Below are positions 1-12,400 of a DNA stretch of 33,531 nt, one piece after another. The first letter of the stretch is position 1, and every line of letters begins with the position of its first letter. Under the pieces are notes generated by a model, which searched no databases, was not told where the DNA came from, and saw only the letters and a list, made by a program, of their open reading frames with translations. The stretch covers positions 1 through 33,531 of the forward strand of contig DASVWD010000013.1 of the NCBI GenBank assembly GCA_036389795.1. Direction: 5' to 3'. The translations under genes were made by a program, and so were the position numbers. Source of the DNA: Longimicrobium sp. Its GTDB lineage: Bacteria; Gemmatimonadota; Gemmatimonadetes; Longimicrobiales; Longimicrobiaceae.

Positions 1-11
1 TCTGATAGAGC

Positions 12-93
12 ATCACACAGAGGACACAGAGGACACAGAGAAACTTCAATCGCGTCTTCAGTTCCTCCGTGTTCTCTGTGTCCTCTGTGTGAT
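12..93. repeat. Intergenic inverted repeat (long hairpin)
   Basis: A 20-base arm at 12-31 is the exact reverse complement of 74-93, with about 42 bases between. Each arm is built from the unit CACAGAGGA, and the left arm carries an extra copy of the unit. Transcribed from either strand this would fold into a long, GC-moderate hairpin. No gene overlaps it. It looks like a dispersed intergenic repeat rather than a terminator, because no T-run follows. The DNA up to 283 holds only this hairpin and a short AGTGCG repeat. Confidence 0.8.
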
Positions 94-146
94 TCCAATC
101 TGTTCGGAACCAGAACAATGCTCGGCAATCTGGTATGACTCCCGCG

Positions 147-165
147 CGTGAGTGCGTGAGTGCGC
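147..165. repeat. Short AGTGCGTG tandem repeat
   Basis: Two and a half units of an 8-base repeat (AGTGCGTG) lie here. The same unit recurs after the receptor gene at 9874, and 7-base relatives occur near 6529 and 15783. This copy lacks the opposite arm seen at the other sites. It sits downstream of the minus-strand lipoprotein gene that ends at 284. Confidence 0.6.
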
Positions 166-283
166 AGGATACAGACTGCGAAAGGCCGGGGAAAGCGAGG
201 GATACGGGCGACGGAAAGCTCCGGGCTCCGCCGTTCGCCGGCGGGCCCGGACGCTCTCCTCTCGCGAGACCGGAGGCTCGGGC

Positions 284-730
284 CTACGGCTCCGCGAGGC
301 CGGTGACCAGCCAGACCTTCGCGCTGTCGCAGGATGCGTCCGGCGCCCGCACCCACGAGAGCGCTCCGGCCCCGTTCTTCACCTCCCCGCCGCCGAACCC
401 GCCCGTCGCGCCGACGCGAAGCACCCGGTCTCCCACCCGGACGGCCCGGTCCCCGGGGTTCCAGTCCGTTCCGGGCGACGGGAAGGCGGCGAGCCAGCGC
501 TCGCCGCCCTCCCGGACGATGTAGAGGCAGGGGCCTTCCAACTCCAGCCTGCCCCGAAGCAGGGCGCCGTGGCCCTCGGGGCTGGCCGGGTACAGCGCGA
601 GCGGGCTCGCCGCCGCGCCCGTGCGCTGCCCCGCGGGCGCCCCCGGCGAAGGCCGCTCGCCGCCGGGCGAGCAGGACGACGCCAGGAGCAGGACCCCGAG
701 GCGGAGAATGCAGCCGTGGCTACGGGCCAT
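284..730 (-). CDS. Small hypothetical lipoprotein
   Basis: A 148-residue protein of unrecognised family. The N-terminus is a short signal peptide with the lipobox-like sequence LLLASSC, so it is probably lipid-anchored after cleavage before Cys20. After a Pro/Gly/Ala linker, the remainder reads as one compact beta-rich domain (RGRLELEGPCLYIV and later VGDRVLRVGATGG), which resembles a small oligonucleotide-binding-like or beta-barrel fold, but this is inference. Its ATG overlaps the last 11 bases of the upstream protease gene, so the two are probably translationally coupled. A role connected with the protease, such as an inhibitor or partner, is possible but unproven. Confidence 0.7.
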   Translation of the reverse strand: MARSHGCILRLGVLLLASSCSPGGERPSPGAPAGQRTGAAASPLALYPASPEGHGALLRGRLELEGPCLYIVREGGERWLAAFPSPGTDWNPGDRAVRVGDRVLRVGATGGFGGGEVKNGAGALSWVRAPDASCDSAKVWLVTGLAEP

Positions 731-1979
731 AGACCAGTGTAACCCCCAGGTCAGAGATGTAGTCGGTGGACATGTACACCGCGTAGCTGCACTGGCCCGC
801 GCCGGGACCCGTGGAGGACACCGACTTGTGGATCCCGAAGGCGGTCTGGCCGTTGAAGAACGGGCCGCCGCTGTCGCCGAGGTCGCACAGGAGGCTGGCG
901 CCCTCGACCCGGATGAACAGGGCGCTGCACGTGACGGTGCCGCACGCGCCGGAGTAGGCCGGCTGGTGCGTCGTGCTCGCGACCGAGCCGCAGCTGTACC
1001 CGGTCGTCATCCCGCGGTGGCAGACGGTGTTGCCAACCGCCGTGCTGCTCCTCAGCCGCCGGCCGGTCAGGACGCGGGCGGTGGTGGTGAGGTCGGCGTA
1101 GAACTCCGGGTACTCGTCGTGGGACGTGGTGTGCCACTGCACGTCCGCGTCCGCGTCGAGGCTCTCGGACACGAAGGTGATCGCGTAGCTCGTGCCACCG
1201 AACTCGAAGTAGGTCTGCGTGTTGCCGCAGTGGGCGGCGGTCAGCACGCCGCGGGTGCCGGCACTGTTCTGCACCACGAAGCCCGACGTGCAGGTGGACA
1301 GGTTCGCGCCGCCGCGCGTGTGCGCGTCCCGTTCCGGGGCGTCGACGAGCCGGATGCGCACCGGGTGGCCGAGCTGCCTGGAGAACTCGGCTCCCTGGGC
1401 CTTCGCCGCCTCGCCCGCCGCGCCGGTGGCGTGGACGATGAGCACGATGTCGCCGGTCTTCACGTCCATGTCCGTGGCCATCAGGCCGGGAAGTGCCGCC
1501 CTGAACTGCGGCAGCGACGCCTGGATCCTGCCGAGGACCTGCGACTCGGTGGCGGCGGCCCCGGTGACGAACACGACCGGAGTCGGCGAGTTGGCGGCCG
1601 CGGCCTGGAACTCGGGCGGAGCGGGGGCGTCTCCCGCCAGCCGGACGACGATGCGGAACTCGGGCTGGTGCTCTACCCACAGCCCCGCGAAGCGGCCGGG
1701 GTTGGCCTTCCTCAGCCGGTCGATCACGTCGCCCTGCTGCTCCTGCGCCCGGAGCCGGCGCACCGCCTCGTCGACGCCGACGTTGAACTGGGCCGCGTAG
1801 GCGCGGGCGTCCGCCTGGATCACCTCGGCGGCGGTCGCCCGGCGGACCGGGGGGCCCGGATGGGCGGGCACTTCCTGCGCGGCCGCGTCGATCGCCGAGA
1901 AGGACGCGGCAGCGGCACTGGTGGCGGCGAGCACTCCCAGGAGCCCGAAGAGACGGCTCGCCCTACGAGGTTGGTGCAT
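720..1979 (-). CDS. Secreted S1-family (chymotrypsin-fold) serine protease with prodomain
   Basis: A 419-residue preproprotease. The start is the ATG at 1979 because AGGAGG lies a few bases upstream; the open frame continues to 2081 but without such a site. Residues 1-34 form a signal peptide ending AAAQ. Residues 45-220 look like an N-terminal propeptide as in bacterial S1 proteases. The catalytic domain starts near 225 with the triad His250 (LTAAHCG), probably Asp279 (in LDADADV) and Ser370 (GDSGGP). Six or more cysteines (230, 251, 320, 330, 346, 351, 365, 397) fit disulfides in an exported enzyme. Substrate specificity cannot be read. It overlaps the downstream lipoprotein gene by 11 bases. 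Confidence 0.93.
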   Translation of the reverse strand: MHQPRRASRLFGLLGVLAATSAAAASFSAIDAAAQEVPAHPGPPVRRATAAEVIQADARAYAAQFNVGVDEAVRRLRAQEQQGDVIDRLRKANPGRFAGLWVEHQPEFRIVVRLAGDAPAPPEFQAAAANSPTPVVFVTGAAATESQVLGRIQASLPQFRAALPGLMATDMDVKTGDIVLIVHATGAAGEAAKAQGAEFSRQLGHPVRIRLVDAPERDAHTRGGANLSTCTSGFVVQNSAGTRGVLTAAHCGNTQTYFEFGGTSYAITFVSESLDADADVQWHTTSHDEYPEFYADLTTTARVLTGRRLRSSTAVGNTVCHRGMTTGYSCGSVASTTHQPAYSGACGTVTCSALFIRVEGASLLCDLGDSGGPFFNGQTAFGIHKSVSSTGPGAGQCSYAVYMSTDYISDLGVTLVYGP

Positions 1980-2499
1980 GGTACCCTCCTGCGCCGAGTG
2001 GACGAATCCCGGAGCACCGGAGCCCCGGAGCCGAGCAGAGACAGCCCGGCACCGATCGTCACCAAGCAAGAGATATTCCACCTTTACGTCTCATAAGATG
2101 CGCAACTGTGGAAACTTTCCTGGGCGGGAGCGGAGAATCCGCCCGTTCAGGCGGATTGCCCTGCGAGCGAAATGACACCACCGCTCACAGGGCGGAGCTC
2201 ATGGTTGCCACGGTTTGCGAAGGAGGAGCCGCGGGTCTCGGCGAGGCAGCGACGCTGCGGTGTCCGGCGCACCGTGCTGCCTGGTCGGGCACGCTCCCCC
2301 GAACCGGCCTGGACGCTCCTGGCGCCGGTGGGGATGGACGCCGGGCGGTAGCGGCGCCGGGTCAGGGCTCCCGCCGTCGCGCGGCGTCCGCATTTACGCA
2401 CTTCCCCACTCCCCCCGCGCGCCTTATCCTTGGGCGCACCCTCGACTCCTCGCCCGTCGAGACCGCCCGCGCTCTTTTTCCCGCCGCGGCCCGTTCCCG
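1980..2499. other. Divergent intergenic region with one hairpin
   Basis: This 520-bp spacer separates the minus-strand protease from the plus-strand NRPS and must hold both promoters. The stretch 2060-2120 is more AT-rich than the rest and is the likely promoter area of the protease, but no clear hexamer pair was found. An 8-bp perfect stem with a 6-base loop lies at 2136-2157 (AATCCGCC paired with GGCGGATT). Open frames crossing the spacer have no ribosome binding site and look like extensions of the flanking genes. Confidence 0.5.
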
Positions 2500-6507
<4,008 letters not shown>

Positions 6508-6528
6508 TCTCCGGCGTCGGGACAGTCA

Positions 6529-6570
6529 CGCACTTCGCACTTCACACTTCGCACCTCGCACTTCGCACTG
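6529..6570. repeat. CGCACTT heptamer tandem repeat after the NRPS gene
   Basis: About six imperfect 7-base units (CGCACTT, with CACACTT and CGCACCT variants) begin 22 bases after the NRPS stop. They are the reverse complement of the AGTGCGA units at 9874-9962 and 15783-15866. Only one arm is present here, and it runs directly into the 146-bp structured repeat that follows. Confidence 0.75.
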
Positions 6571-6577
6571 CGGTCCT

Positions 6578-6723
6578 GGGCGTGTCCCTCCGCTGCGCTC
6601 CGGGCCGGGCTGCGCGCGCGGTAGGGCACGATACGACCGTGCCCAACCGCGCCGGGCCCGCGTCGGCCGAAACAGCCCGGCCGCCACGGTCCCGGCCCTG
6701 TCGGGCGCGCATCCCTCACGCGG
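6578..6723 (+). repeat. Dispersed structured repeat, family A, copy 1
   Basis: A 146-bp element that recurs in opposite orientation at 15630-15776. The outer parts (about 50 bases at the left and 35 at the right) are nearly identical in both copies. The middle differs but folds the same way: a 7-bp stem at 6624-6630/6638-6644 (GGGCACG with CGTGCCC) and a second stem at 6664-6669/6778-equivalent positions 6678-6683 (CGGCCG with CGGCCG). It is non-coding and lies between the NRPS and the receptor gene. Confidence 0.85.
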
Positions 6724-6799
6724 AACGGCAGGGAATAGGGGACAGGGGACAGGGAACAGCCAGCACCACCCCACCCTCGCCCCCGGCTCGTAAAGTCCA

Positions 6800-6823
6800 C
6801 CCTCTCCCGAAGTTGGGAGAGGG
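6800..6823. repeat. Hairpin CCCTCTCCC / GGGAGAGGG
   Basis: A perfect 9-bp stem (6800-6808 with 6815-6823) and a 6-base loop. A similar CCCCTCCCC/GGGGAGGGG hairpin lies at 23934-23959. It is followed by GTTGCCGC rather than a T-run, so a dispersed intergenic hairpin is more likely than a terminator. The remaining spacer to 7005 contains TTGACA at 6900, a possible -35 box for the receptor gene, without a convincing -10. Confidence 0.55.
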
Positions 6824-7005
6824 TTGCCGCTCTCAGGCGGCGGGTGAGGGCCCCCGCCGCCGCGCCTGGATCGGCCGCGCGGGGGTAAGCCCCCCGCCGT
6901 TGACACATTGTCCTCCCCCGCGCGTTCTTCATTGCAGTCCCTCTCCACCCCGCGGTCCGCCGCCTGCCCGGCGGGCACGCGGCCACCTCCGTCTCCGCTG
7001 GACCC

Positions 7006-9873
7006 ATGCGACGCAGCCTCCTCGCCCTGCTCCTCCTGGCGCTGCCGGCCACCCCGCTCGCCGCGCAGACCGGCGTCGTCCGCGGCCGCGTGAGCGACCC
7101 CGCCGGGGCGCCGCTGGCCGGCGCCACCGTGCATGCACAGCGGGTCCGCGCCGTCACCGACTCCGCGGGGCGCTTCGCCCTGTCCGGCCTCGCCCCGGGC
7201 ACCGTGCGCGTGCGGGCAGGCCGGCTGGGGAGCGAGACGCAGGAGCGCGCGGTGGAGGTGGCGGCGGACGGCGCGGCCGAAGTCGACTTCGTGCTCCCGC
7301 TGCAGGCCATCATCGTCGACTACCGTGGGGACACCGTGGCCTGGCACACCGGGCCCGCCGGCGCCGCCGTCCACGGCATCCGGCCCGACAGCGCGGGGCG
7401 CGTCTCGGCCGAGAGCTTCTCCGAGCTGGTGCAGGGGCGCGCGCCGGGGCTCTTCGTGCGCCGCGCCAGCGGCAGCGTGGGCGCCGCCTCGTTCATCGAG
7501 ATGCGCGGGCCCACCACCATCTCCCTGCACCGCTCCCCGCTCCTGGTGGTGGACGGCGTGCGCACCGCCAGCGAGAACGTGGCCGGCCTCTTCGACGTCG
7601 ACGGCCTCACCCCCATCTCGGGCTACGACGACCTGGACCCCGACCAGGTGGAGAGCGTGGCCGTCCTCCCCGGCCCCGCGGCCGCCGCGCTCTACGGCCC
7701 CGCCGGCGCCAGCGGCGTCATCGAGGTCCGCACCCGCCGCGGCGCGCCCGGGCGCCCCCGCTGGCGCGCCTTCGCCGAGGCGGGCGCGCGCGAGGACCCC
7801 GGCGGCTACCCCGCCAACTTCGCCCAGATCGGCCGCACCCCCGCCGGCGTCCGGGTCGCCAACTGCCTCCTGGTGTTCCGGGCCGCCTCGCTCTGCACCC
7901 CCCTGGCCGACTCGCTCGTGGCCTTCAGCCCGCTGGACCAGGCCAGCCCCTTCCGCACCGGCGCCCGGCGCGGCGCGGGGTTCGGCGTGGACGGCGGCGG
8001 GGGGCGGGTCTCCTACGCCGCCGGCGCCGGCCTGGAGCGCGCGCTGGGCGTGCTGGAGGAGAACGACGAGACGCGCTGGGACCTGCGCGGGCGCGTCACC
8101 GTGCGCCCCCTGGCCGGGGTGGAGGTGACGGCGCACACCGCCCACGTGCGCCGCGACCAGCGGCTCCCGTACGAGGGGAACAACAGCCTCAGCATCGTCC
8201 TGGGCGGCCTCCTGGGCACCGCCGACGAGGCGCTGCGCAGCGGCTACCGGCCCCCGTTCACGGGCCCCGACGCCGACTTCTACGAGAACACCCTGCAGAC
8301 CTGGCGCGCCACCGCCGGCCTGGAGGCCGCCTGGAGCGCGCGCGAGTGGCTCACGCTGGGCGGGCGCTTCGGGATCGACCGCCTGGGCCGCGACCAAGTG
8401 CGCACGCGGCAGACGCTCTCCAGCGTGCAGCCCGCGTTCACCGAGGGCGCCGAGGTGGACCGCGAGCTGCGCGACGTGGCGCTCGAGGCCGCCGCGGCGC
8501 TCGGGCGGCCGGACGCGCTGGGGCTGCGCGCCACCCTGGGCGTGGAGCGGCTCTCCGACCGCTACGCCGCCCGCGAGCGCTCCACCCTCTCCACCACCCC
8601 CACCGAGTCCGCCGCGCTGGCGCGGCGCGTGGTGCTGGGGGCCTACCTGCGGCCGGAGCTCGCCTGGCGCGGCACCGTGCGCCTGGACGGGGTGCTGCGC
8701 CGCGACGAGCCCCGCAGCCGCGACGCGCTCTGGTCCGCCTCGCTGGGCGCCGCCTGGTCGCTCGCCGACGAGTGGTTCTTCCCGGCCCCGGAGTGGCTCT
8801 CGGGGCTCACCCTGCGCGCCGCCTGGGGGCGCATCGCGCGCAACGCCGAGACGGCGCCCGGCCTCGACCGCCAGGGCGAGCTCACCCTCTGCCCGCTGGG
8901 CCAGGCGTGCGTGGCGCCCGCCCCGCAGCGCTCCGAAGAGCTGGAGGGCGGCCTCGACGCCGCCCTCTTCGGCGGGCGCCTGGGGGTGGGGCTCACCGCC
9001 TACCGGCGCCACGACCGCGACGTGGTGGTGTTCGAGCGCCTCCCCGGCGAGCCCGCCGTCCCCTCGTTCCACAACGGCGCCGACGTGCGCAACGCCGGCG
9101 CCGAGCTGGCGCTGCGCGCGCGGCTCGTCGACCGGGCCTCGCTGGGGTGGGAGGTGGAGCTGCTGGGGGCCGCCAACCGCAACCGCGTCACCCGGCGCAG
9201 CGGCCCGTTCCTGGTCACCGAGCCCGTGCGGCAGCGCATCCAGGAGGGCTACCCGCTGGGCGCCTACTTCGCCCTCCCGCTCCTCTCCTGGGGGGACCGC
9301 GACGGCGACGGGCTCATCGACGCGCAGGGCTGCTTCACCGGCAACCCCGACTGCGAGGTGGTGGTGGGCCGGGAGCAGGTGTACCTGGGCGCGCCGCTCC
9401 CCACGCGCATGCTGGCGCTGGCCAGCCGCCTGCGCCTGGGCCAGCGGGTCACGCTCTCCGCGCGGCTGGAGCACCAGGGCGGCGCCCGGCTCTGGAACGC
9501 CGCCCGGCAGCTGCGCTGCGCCAGCCTGCTCACCTGCCGCGAGGCCGTGGAGGCTTCCGCCCCGCTGGAGGACCAGGCCGCGGTGGTGGCGGGGCTGCTG
9601 GGGGTGAACGGCCCCTTCGTGGAAGACGCCGACTTCGTGAAGCTGCGCGAGGTGGCCCTCACCCTCTCTGCGCCCCCCGCGTGGACGCGCCGGATCGGGG
9701 CCGCCGGGGTGGAGCTCACCGTGGCCGGCCGCAACCTGGCGACGTGGACCCCCTACTCGGGGCTGGACCCGGAGGTGAACGCCTACGTCTTCGCGGCCCC
9801 CACCGCCGTGGTCGACCTCGGCTCCCCCCCGCTGCCGCGCACGGTCACGACGCGGGTGGAGGTGCGGTTCTGA
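7006..9873 (+). CDS. SusC/RagA-like TonB-dependent outer-membrane receptor
   Basis: A 955-residue outer-membrane protein. Residues 1-21 are a signal peptide ending PLAAQ. Next is a carboxypeptidase-regulatory-like beta domain (about 24-95: GRVSDPAGAPLAGATV, then TDSAGRFALSGLAPGTVRV). The plug domain follows, with SFSELVQGRAPGLFV, a polar E-M-R-G segment and LLVVDGVRT, typical of SusC-type plugs. The rest is a beta-barrel with the usual acidic loop DRDGDGLID late in the chain and a terminal Phe. No SusD partner gene follows, so this is a lone SusC-like protein. Its ligand is unknown. Proximity to the NRPS invites a product-uptake idea, but the 498-bp repeat-filled spacer argues against one operon. 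Confidence 0.9.
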   Translation: MRRSLLALLLLALPATPLAAQTGVVRGRVSDPAGAPLAGATVHAQRVRAVTDSAGRFALSGLAPGTVRVRAGRLGSETQERAVEVAADGAAEVDFVLPLQAIIVDYRGDTVAWHTGPAGAAVHGIRPDSAGRVSAESFSELVQGRAPGLFVRRASGSVGAASFIEMRGPTTISLHRSPLLVVDGVRTASENVAGLFDVDGLTPISGYDDLDPDQVESVAVLPGPAAAALYGPAGASGVIEVRTRRGAPGRPRWRAFAEAGAREDPGGYPANFAQIGRTPAGVRVANCLLVFRAASLCTPLADSLVAFSPLDQASPFRTGARRGAGFGVDGGGGRVSYAAGAGLERALGVLEENDETRWDLRGRVTVRPLAGVEVTAHTAHVRRDQRLPYEGNNSLSIVLGGLLGTADEALRSGYRPPFTGPDADFYENTLQTWRATAGLEAAWSAREWLTLGGRFGIDRLGRDQVRTRQTLSSVQPAFTEGAEVDRELRDVALEAAAALGRPDALGLRATLGVERLSDRYAARERSTLSTTPTESAALARRVVLGAYLRPELAWRGTVRLDGVLRRDEPRSRDALWSASLGAAWSLADEWFFPAPEWLSGLTLRAAWGRIARNAETAPGLDRQGELTLCPLGQACVAPAPQRSEELEGGLDAALFGGRLGVGLTAYRRHDRDVVVFERLPGEPAVPSFHNGADVRNAGAELALRARLVDRASLGWEVELLGAANRNRVTRRSGPFLVTEPVRQRIQEGYPLGAYFALPLLSWGDRDGDGLIDAQGCFTGNPDCEVVVGREQVYLGAPLPTRMLALASRLRLGQRVTLSARLEHQGGARLWNAARQLRCASLLTCREAVEASAPLEDQAAVVAGLLGVNGPFVEDADFVKLREVALTLSAPPAWTRRIGAAGVELTVAGRNLATWTPYSGLDPEVNAYVFAAPTAVVDLGSPPLPRTVTTRVEVRF

Positions 9874-9962
9874 AAGTGCGTGAGTGCGGAAGTGCGTGAG
9901 TGCGCTCGACTCTGTCTCCTACCATCTTCGCACCTCGCACCTCGCACTTCGCACTTCGCACC
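9874..9962. repeat. Two-armed AGTGCG repeat (imperfect hairpin)
   Basis: The left arm at 9874-9904 has four AGTGCG units spaced at 8 bases. The right arm at 9928-9962 has five units of the reverse complement spaced at 7 bases. The two arms can pair into a long imperfect hairpin with about a 23-base loop. The element begins directly after the receptor stop codon and ends about 10 bases before the aldo/keto reductase ATG, so it occupies the whole spacer and the likely 5' leader of that gene. Confidence 0.8.
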
Positions 9963-9972
9963 TGGGGTTGGG

Positions 9973-10779
9973 ATGGAGCATCGCGCGCTGGGCGGGACCG
10001 GGCTGACGGTGCCGGTCGTGGGGATGGGGACCTGGCAGACCTTCGACGTGCGCGGCCCGGCGGGGGAGCGGGGCGCGCGCGAGGTGGTCGACGCGGCGCT
10101 CGCGGGCGGGGCCAGCTTCTTCGACAGCTCGCCGATGTACGGCGAGGCCGAGCGGGTGCTCGGGGAGGCGCTCCGGGGGCGGCGCGAGCGCGCGCTGGTG
10201 GCCACCAAGGTGTGGACGGGCTCGGGCGACGAGGGGCGGCGGCAGGTGGAGCGCGCGCTCGGCTTCTACGGCGGGCGCGTCGAGCTCTACCAGCTCCACA
10301 ACCTGGTGGCCTGGCGCACCCACCTGCCGCTGCTGGAGCGCCTGCGCGACGAGGGGCGGGTCGACGCGATCGGCGCCACCCACTACGCGCCCTCCGCCTT
10401 CGGCGAGCTGCGGCGCGTGATGGAGACGGGGCGCGTGACCGCCGTGCAGGTGCCGTACAACCCGCTGGAGCGCGAGGTGGAGCGTGAGATTCTCCCCCTG
10501 GCGGCGGAGCTGGGGCTCGGCGTGGTGGTGATGCGCCCATTCGGCGAGCGGAGCCTGCTGCGCCGCGTCCCCGAGCGCGAGCTGGAGCCGCTCCGGCCGT
10601 TCGGGGTGCGCACCTGGCCGCAGGCGCTGCTCAAGTGGATCCTGAGCGACCCGCGCTGCCACGTCGCCATCCCCGCCACCTCCAGCCCCCGCCACATGGC
10701 CGACAACGCCGCCGCCGGCTCGCCCCCCTGGCTCGGCCCCGAAGAGCGCGCCTGCGTGGCCCGCCTGGCCGCGCGGTGA
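9973..10779 (+). CDS. Aldo/keto reductase
   Basis: A 268-residue cytosolic NAD(P)H-dependent oxidoreductase of the AKR (TIM-barrel) superfamily. The catalytic tetrad is visible as Asp51 (FFDSSPMYG), Tyr56, Lys79 (LVATKVW) and His109 (LYQLHNL). The phosphate-binding end is recognisable late in the chain (CHVAIPATSSP). The ATG at 9973 is chosen because the family starts with this strand (MEHRALGGTGLTVP); the open frame extends to 9880 only through the AGTGCG repeat. The length is slightly short for the family (usually about 280-330). The substrate cannot be predicted. Confidence 0.93.
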   Translation: MEHRALGGTGLTVPVVGMGTWQTFDVRGPAGERGAREVVDAALAGGASFFDSSPMYGEAERVLGEALRGRRERALVATKVWTGSGDEGRRQVERALGFYGGRVELYQLHNLVAWRTHLPLLERLRDEGRVDAIGATHYAPSAFGELRRVMETGRVTAVQVPYNPLEREVEREILPLAAELGLGVVVMRPFGERSLLRRVPERELEPLRPFGVRTWPQALLKWILSDPRCHVAIPATSSPRHMADNAAAGSPPWLGPEERACVARLAAR

Positions 10780-10817
10780 GGGTGACCGCCTGGCTCGCAT
10801 GGGCACGGCCCGCGACT

Positions 10818-10855
10818 GCATTGACACTATAGTGTAATAACACTATGCTGTTAAT
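10818..10855 (+). promoter_or_regulatory. Left inverted repeat with sigma70-like promoter
   Basis: An AT-rich island in GC-rich DNA, 27 bp upstream of the ATPase gene. It contains TTGACA (10821-10826) and TATGCT (10844-10849) with exactly 17 bases between. The spacer holds the perfect 12-bp palindrome ACACTATAGTGT (10824-10835), a good operator candidate. The 38-bp segment is the reverse complement of 12401-12438 at about 31 of 38 positions, 20 of 22 in the core. Confidence 0.8.
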
Positions 10856-10882
10856 CTCTCCACGACCACTTACACCGGCCCC

Positions 10883-12366
10883 ATGGCGATTCCGAAGCTG
10901 CCCCTACCACCCCTGGTCGACCGCGAGCGGGAATTGAAGGAGCTGCGCTCCATGGTGGAGCGGGGCGGGCCGGCGCTCGCGCTGCTGTACGGCCGCCGGC
11001 GGGTGGGAAAGACATTCCTCCTGGACCACGCCTTCGAGGGGCGGCGGTTCTTCTACTTCCTGGCGGGCGACACCACGCCGGAGCTGAACAAGCAGGAGCT
11101 GCTGCGCGAGATCGCCCCTCTCCTCTCCGACCCCGCCGACGCGGACCCGTCGCTCTTCCCGAGCTGGCGCAACGTGTTCCGGCTCTTCGCCGACCTGGCC
11201 GGCGAGGGGCCCTTCACCGTGGTGCTCGACGAGTTCCAGTACCTGCTGGGAGGCGAGGAGGACATCGCCTCCCAGCTCATGGCGGTGTGGGACCGCGAGC
11301 TGCGCGGGCGCCCGCTGGTGCTGGTGGCTGCGGGTCGGCGGTGGGGACCATGGAGCGGCTGGAGCACGGGGCAGGCCCGCTCTACGGGCGCTGGAACTGG
11401 GCCGCCCGGCTGCGCCCGTTCGACTACTTCGACGCCGCGCGCATGCTCGGCGAGCGGCCGGCGCGCGAGAAGGCGCTGGCGTACGGCATCCTGGGCGGCA
11501 CGCCGCGCTTCCTGGCCATCCTGCGCCCCGGCGAGCCCCTGGCGGGCCGGGCGGCCGAAACGGTCCTCTCGCCGCGCGGCGAGGTGCACATCCAGCTGGA
11601 GCGGGTGGTCGAGCAGGAGAAGGGAATCCGAGACCCCGCCGAGTACCGCGCCGTTCTCGCCGCGATCGCGGCCGGGAAGACGCAGATCGAGGAGATCGCC
11701 GGCGCCACGGGGCTCGGAGACCGGCCGTACGTGGTCCGCCGGGCCGTGCGCGTGCTCGAGGAGCTGGAGCTGGTCTGGCGCGAGCGGAACTTCGACGCAC
11801 CTCCCAAGGCGGCGTACCGGTACCGCATCGCCGACAACGCGGTGCGCTTCTGGTACCGGTTCGTGCACCCGAACCGCAGTCTGCTGGAGACCGGCGACGC
11901 GCTGGGCGTCTGGGAGGCGCGCGTGGAGCCGCTCCTGAACGACTACATGGGGAAGGTGTTCGAGCGCCTGGTGCGCGAGGCCTTCACCCGCTGCCACGCC
12001 TCCTGGGGTCTGCCGGCCGCCGGCGAGTGGGCGCGCTGGGAAGGGCGCGACCGCAACCGGCGCAGCATCGAGGTGGACCTGGTGGCGCGGCTGGAGGACG
12101 GCCGCATCCTCGCGGGCGAGGTCAAGTGGTCGACCCGCCCGGTGGGGAGCGACGTGCTCACCGACCTCCTGCGCGACCTCGACGACCTGGGGCGCTCCGG
12201 GCAGGGGTGGGCCAGGGACGCCCTCTCCGACTCACGCTCCGCGGGCTTCCTCTTCGTCGCCTCGACGGCGTTTACCGCGGAGTTCCGGACCCGCGCGAGG
12301 AAGGACCCGCGCATCCGGCTGGTGACGCTGGAGGAACTCTACGCGGGGGCCGCCCCCTCGCCTTGA
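10883..12366 (+). pseudogene. AAA ATPase + DUF234 (PD-(D/E)XK-like) protein, frameshifted
   Basis: Two overlapping frames together give one protein of about 494 residues. The first frame carries Walker A GRRRVGKT (37-44) and Walker B VVLDEFQ (113-119), as in the archaeal-type ATPase_2 family. It reads correctly to about 11323. Family logic then requires CGSAVGTMERL, which is found one frame over starting at 11329, so one base appears to be missing near 11324-11328. The second frame continues with a winged-helix-like segment and a C-terminal DUF234 domain, with EVDLV and GEVKW (12070-12129) matching a PD-(D/E)XK nuclease core. No slippery heptamer is evident. It could be a true decay mutation or a sequencing error. 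Inverted repeats flank it. Confidence 0.85.
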
Positions 12367-12400
12367 CCGTCCCGACCACCTCCTTCGCGTTGCAAATCCT

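Noticed and set aside
6900-6905. TTGACA as a receptor-gene promoter
   Set aside because: The -35 box is perfect, but the sequence 16-18 bases downstream is GC-rich with no acceptable -10, so it is not listed as a feature.
9874-9962. A possible CRISPR array
   Set aside because: The units are 6-8 bases with no spacers of unique sequence, and the arms are inverted, so it is a simple tandem/inverted repeat.
11321-11331. Programmed -1 frameshifting in the ATPase gene
   Set aside because: No X-XXY-YYZ slippery heptamer is present at the shift, so a missing base is the simpler reading.
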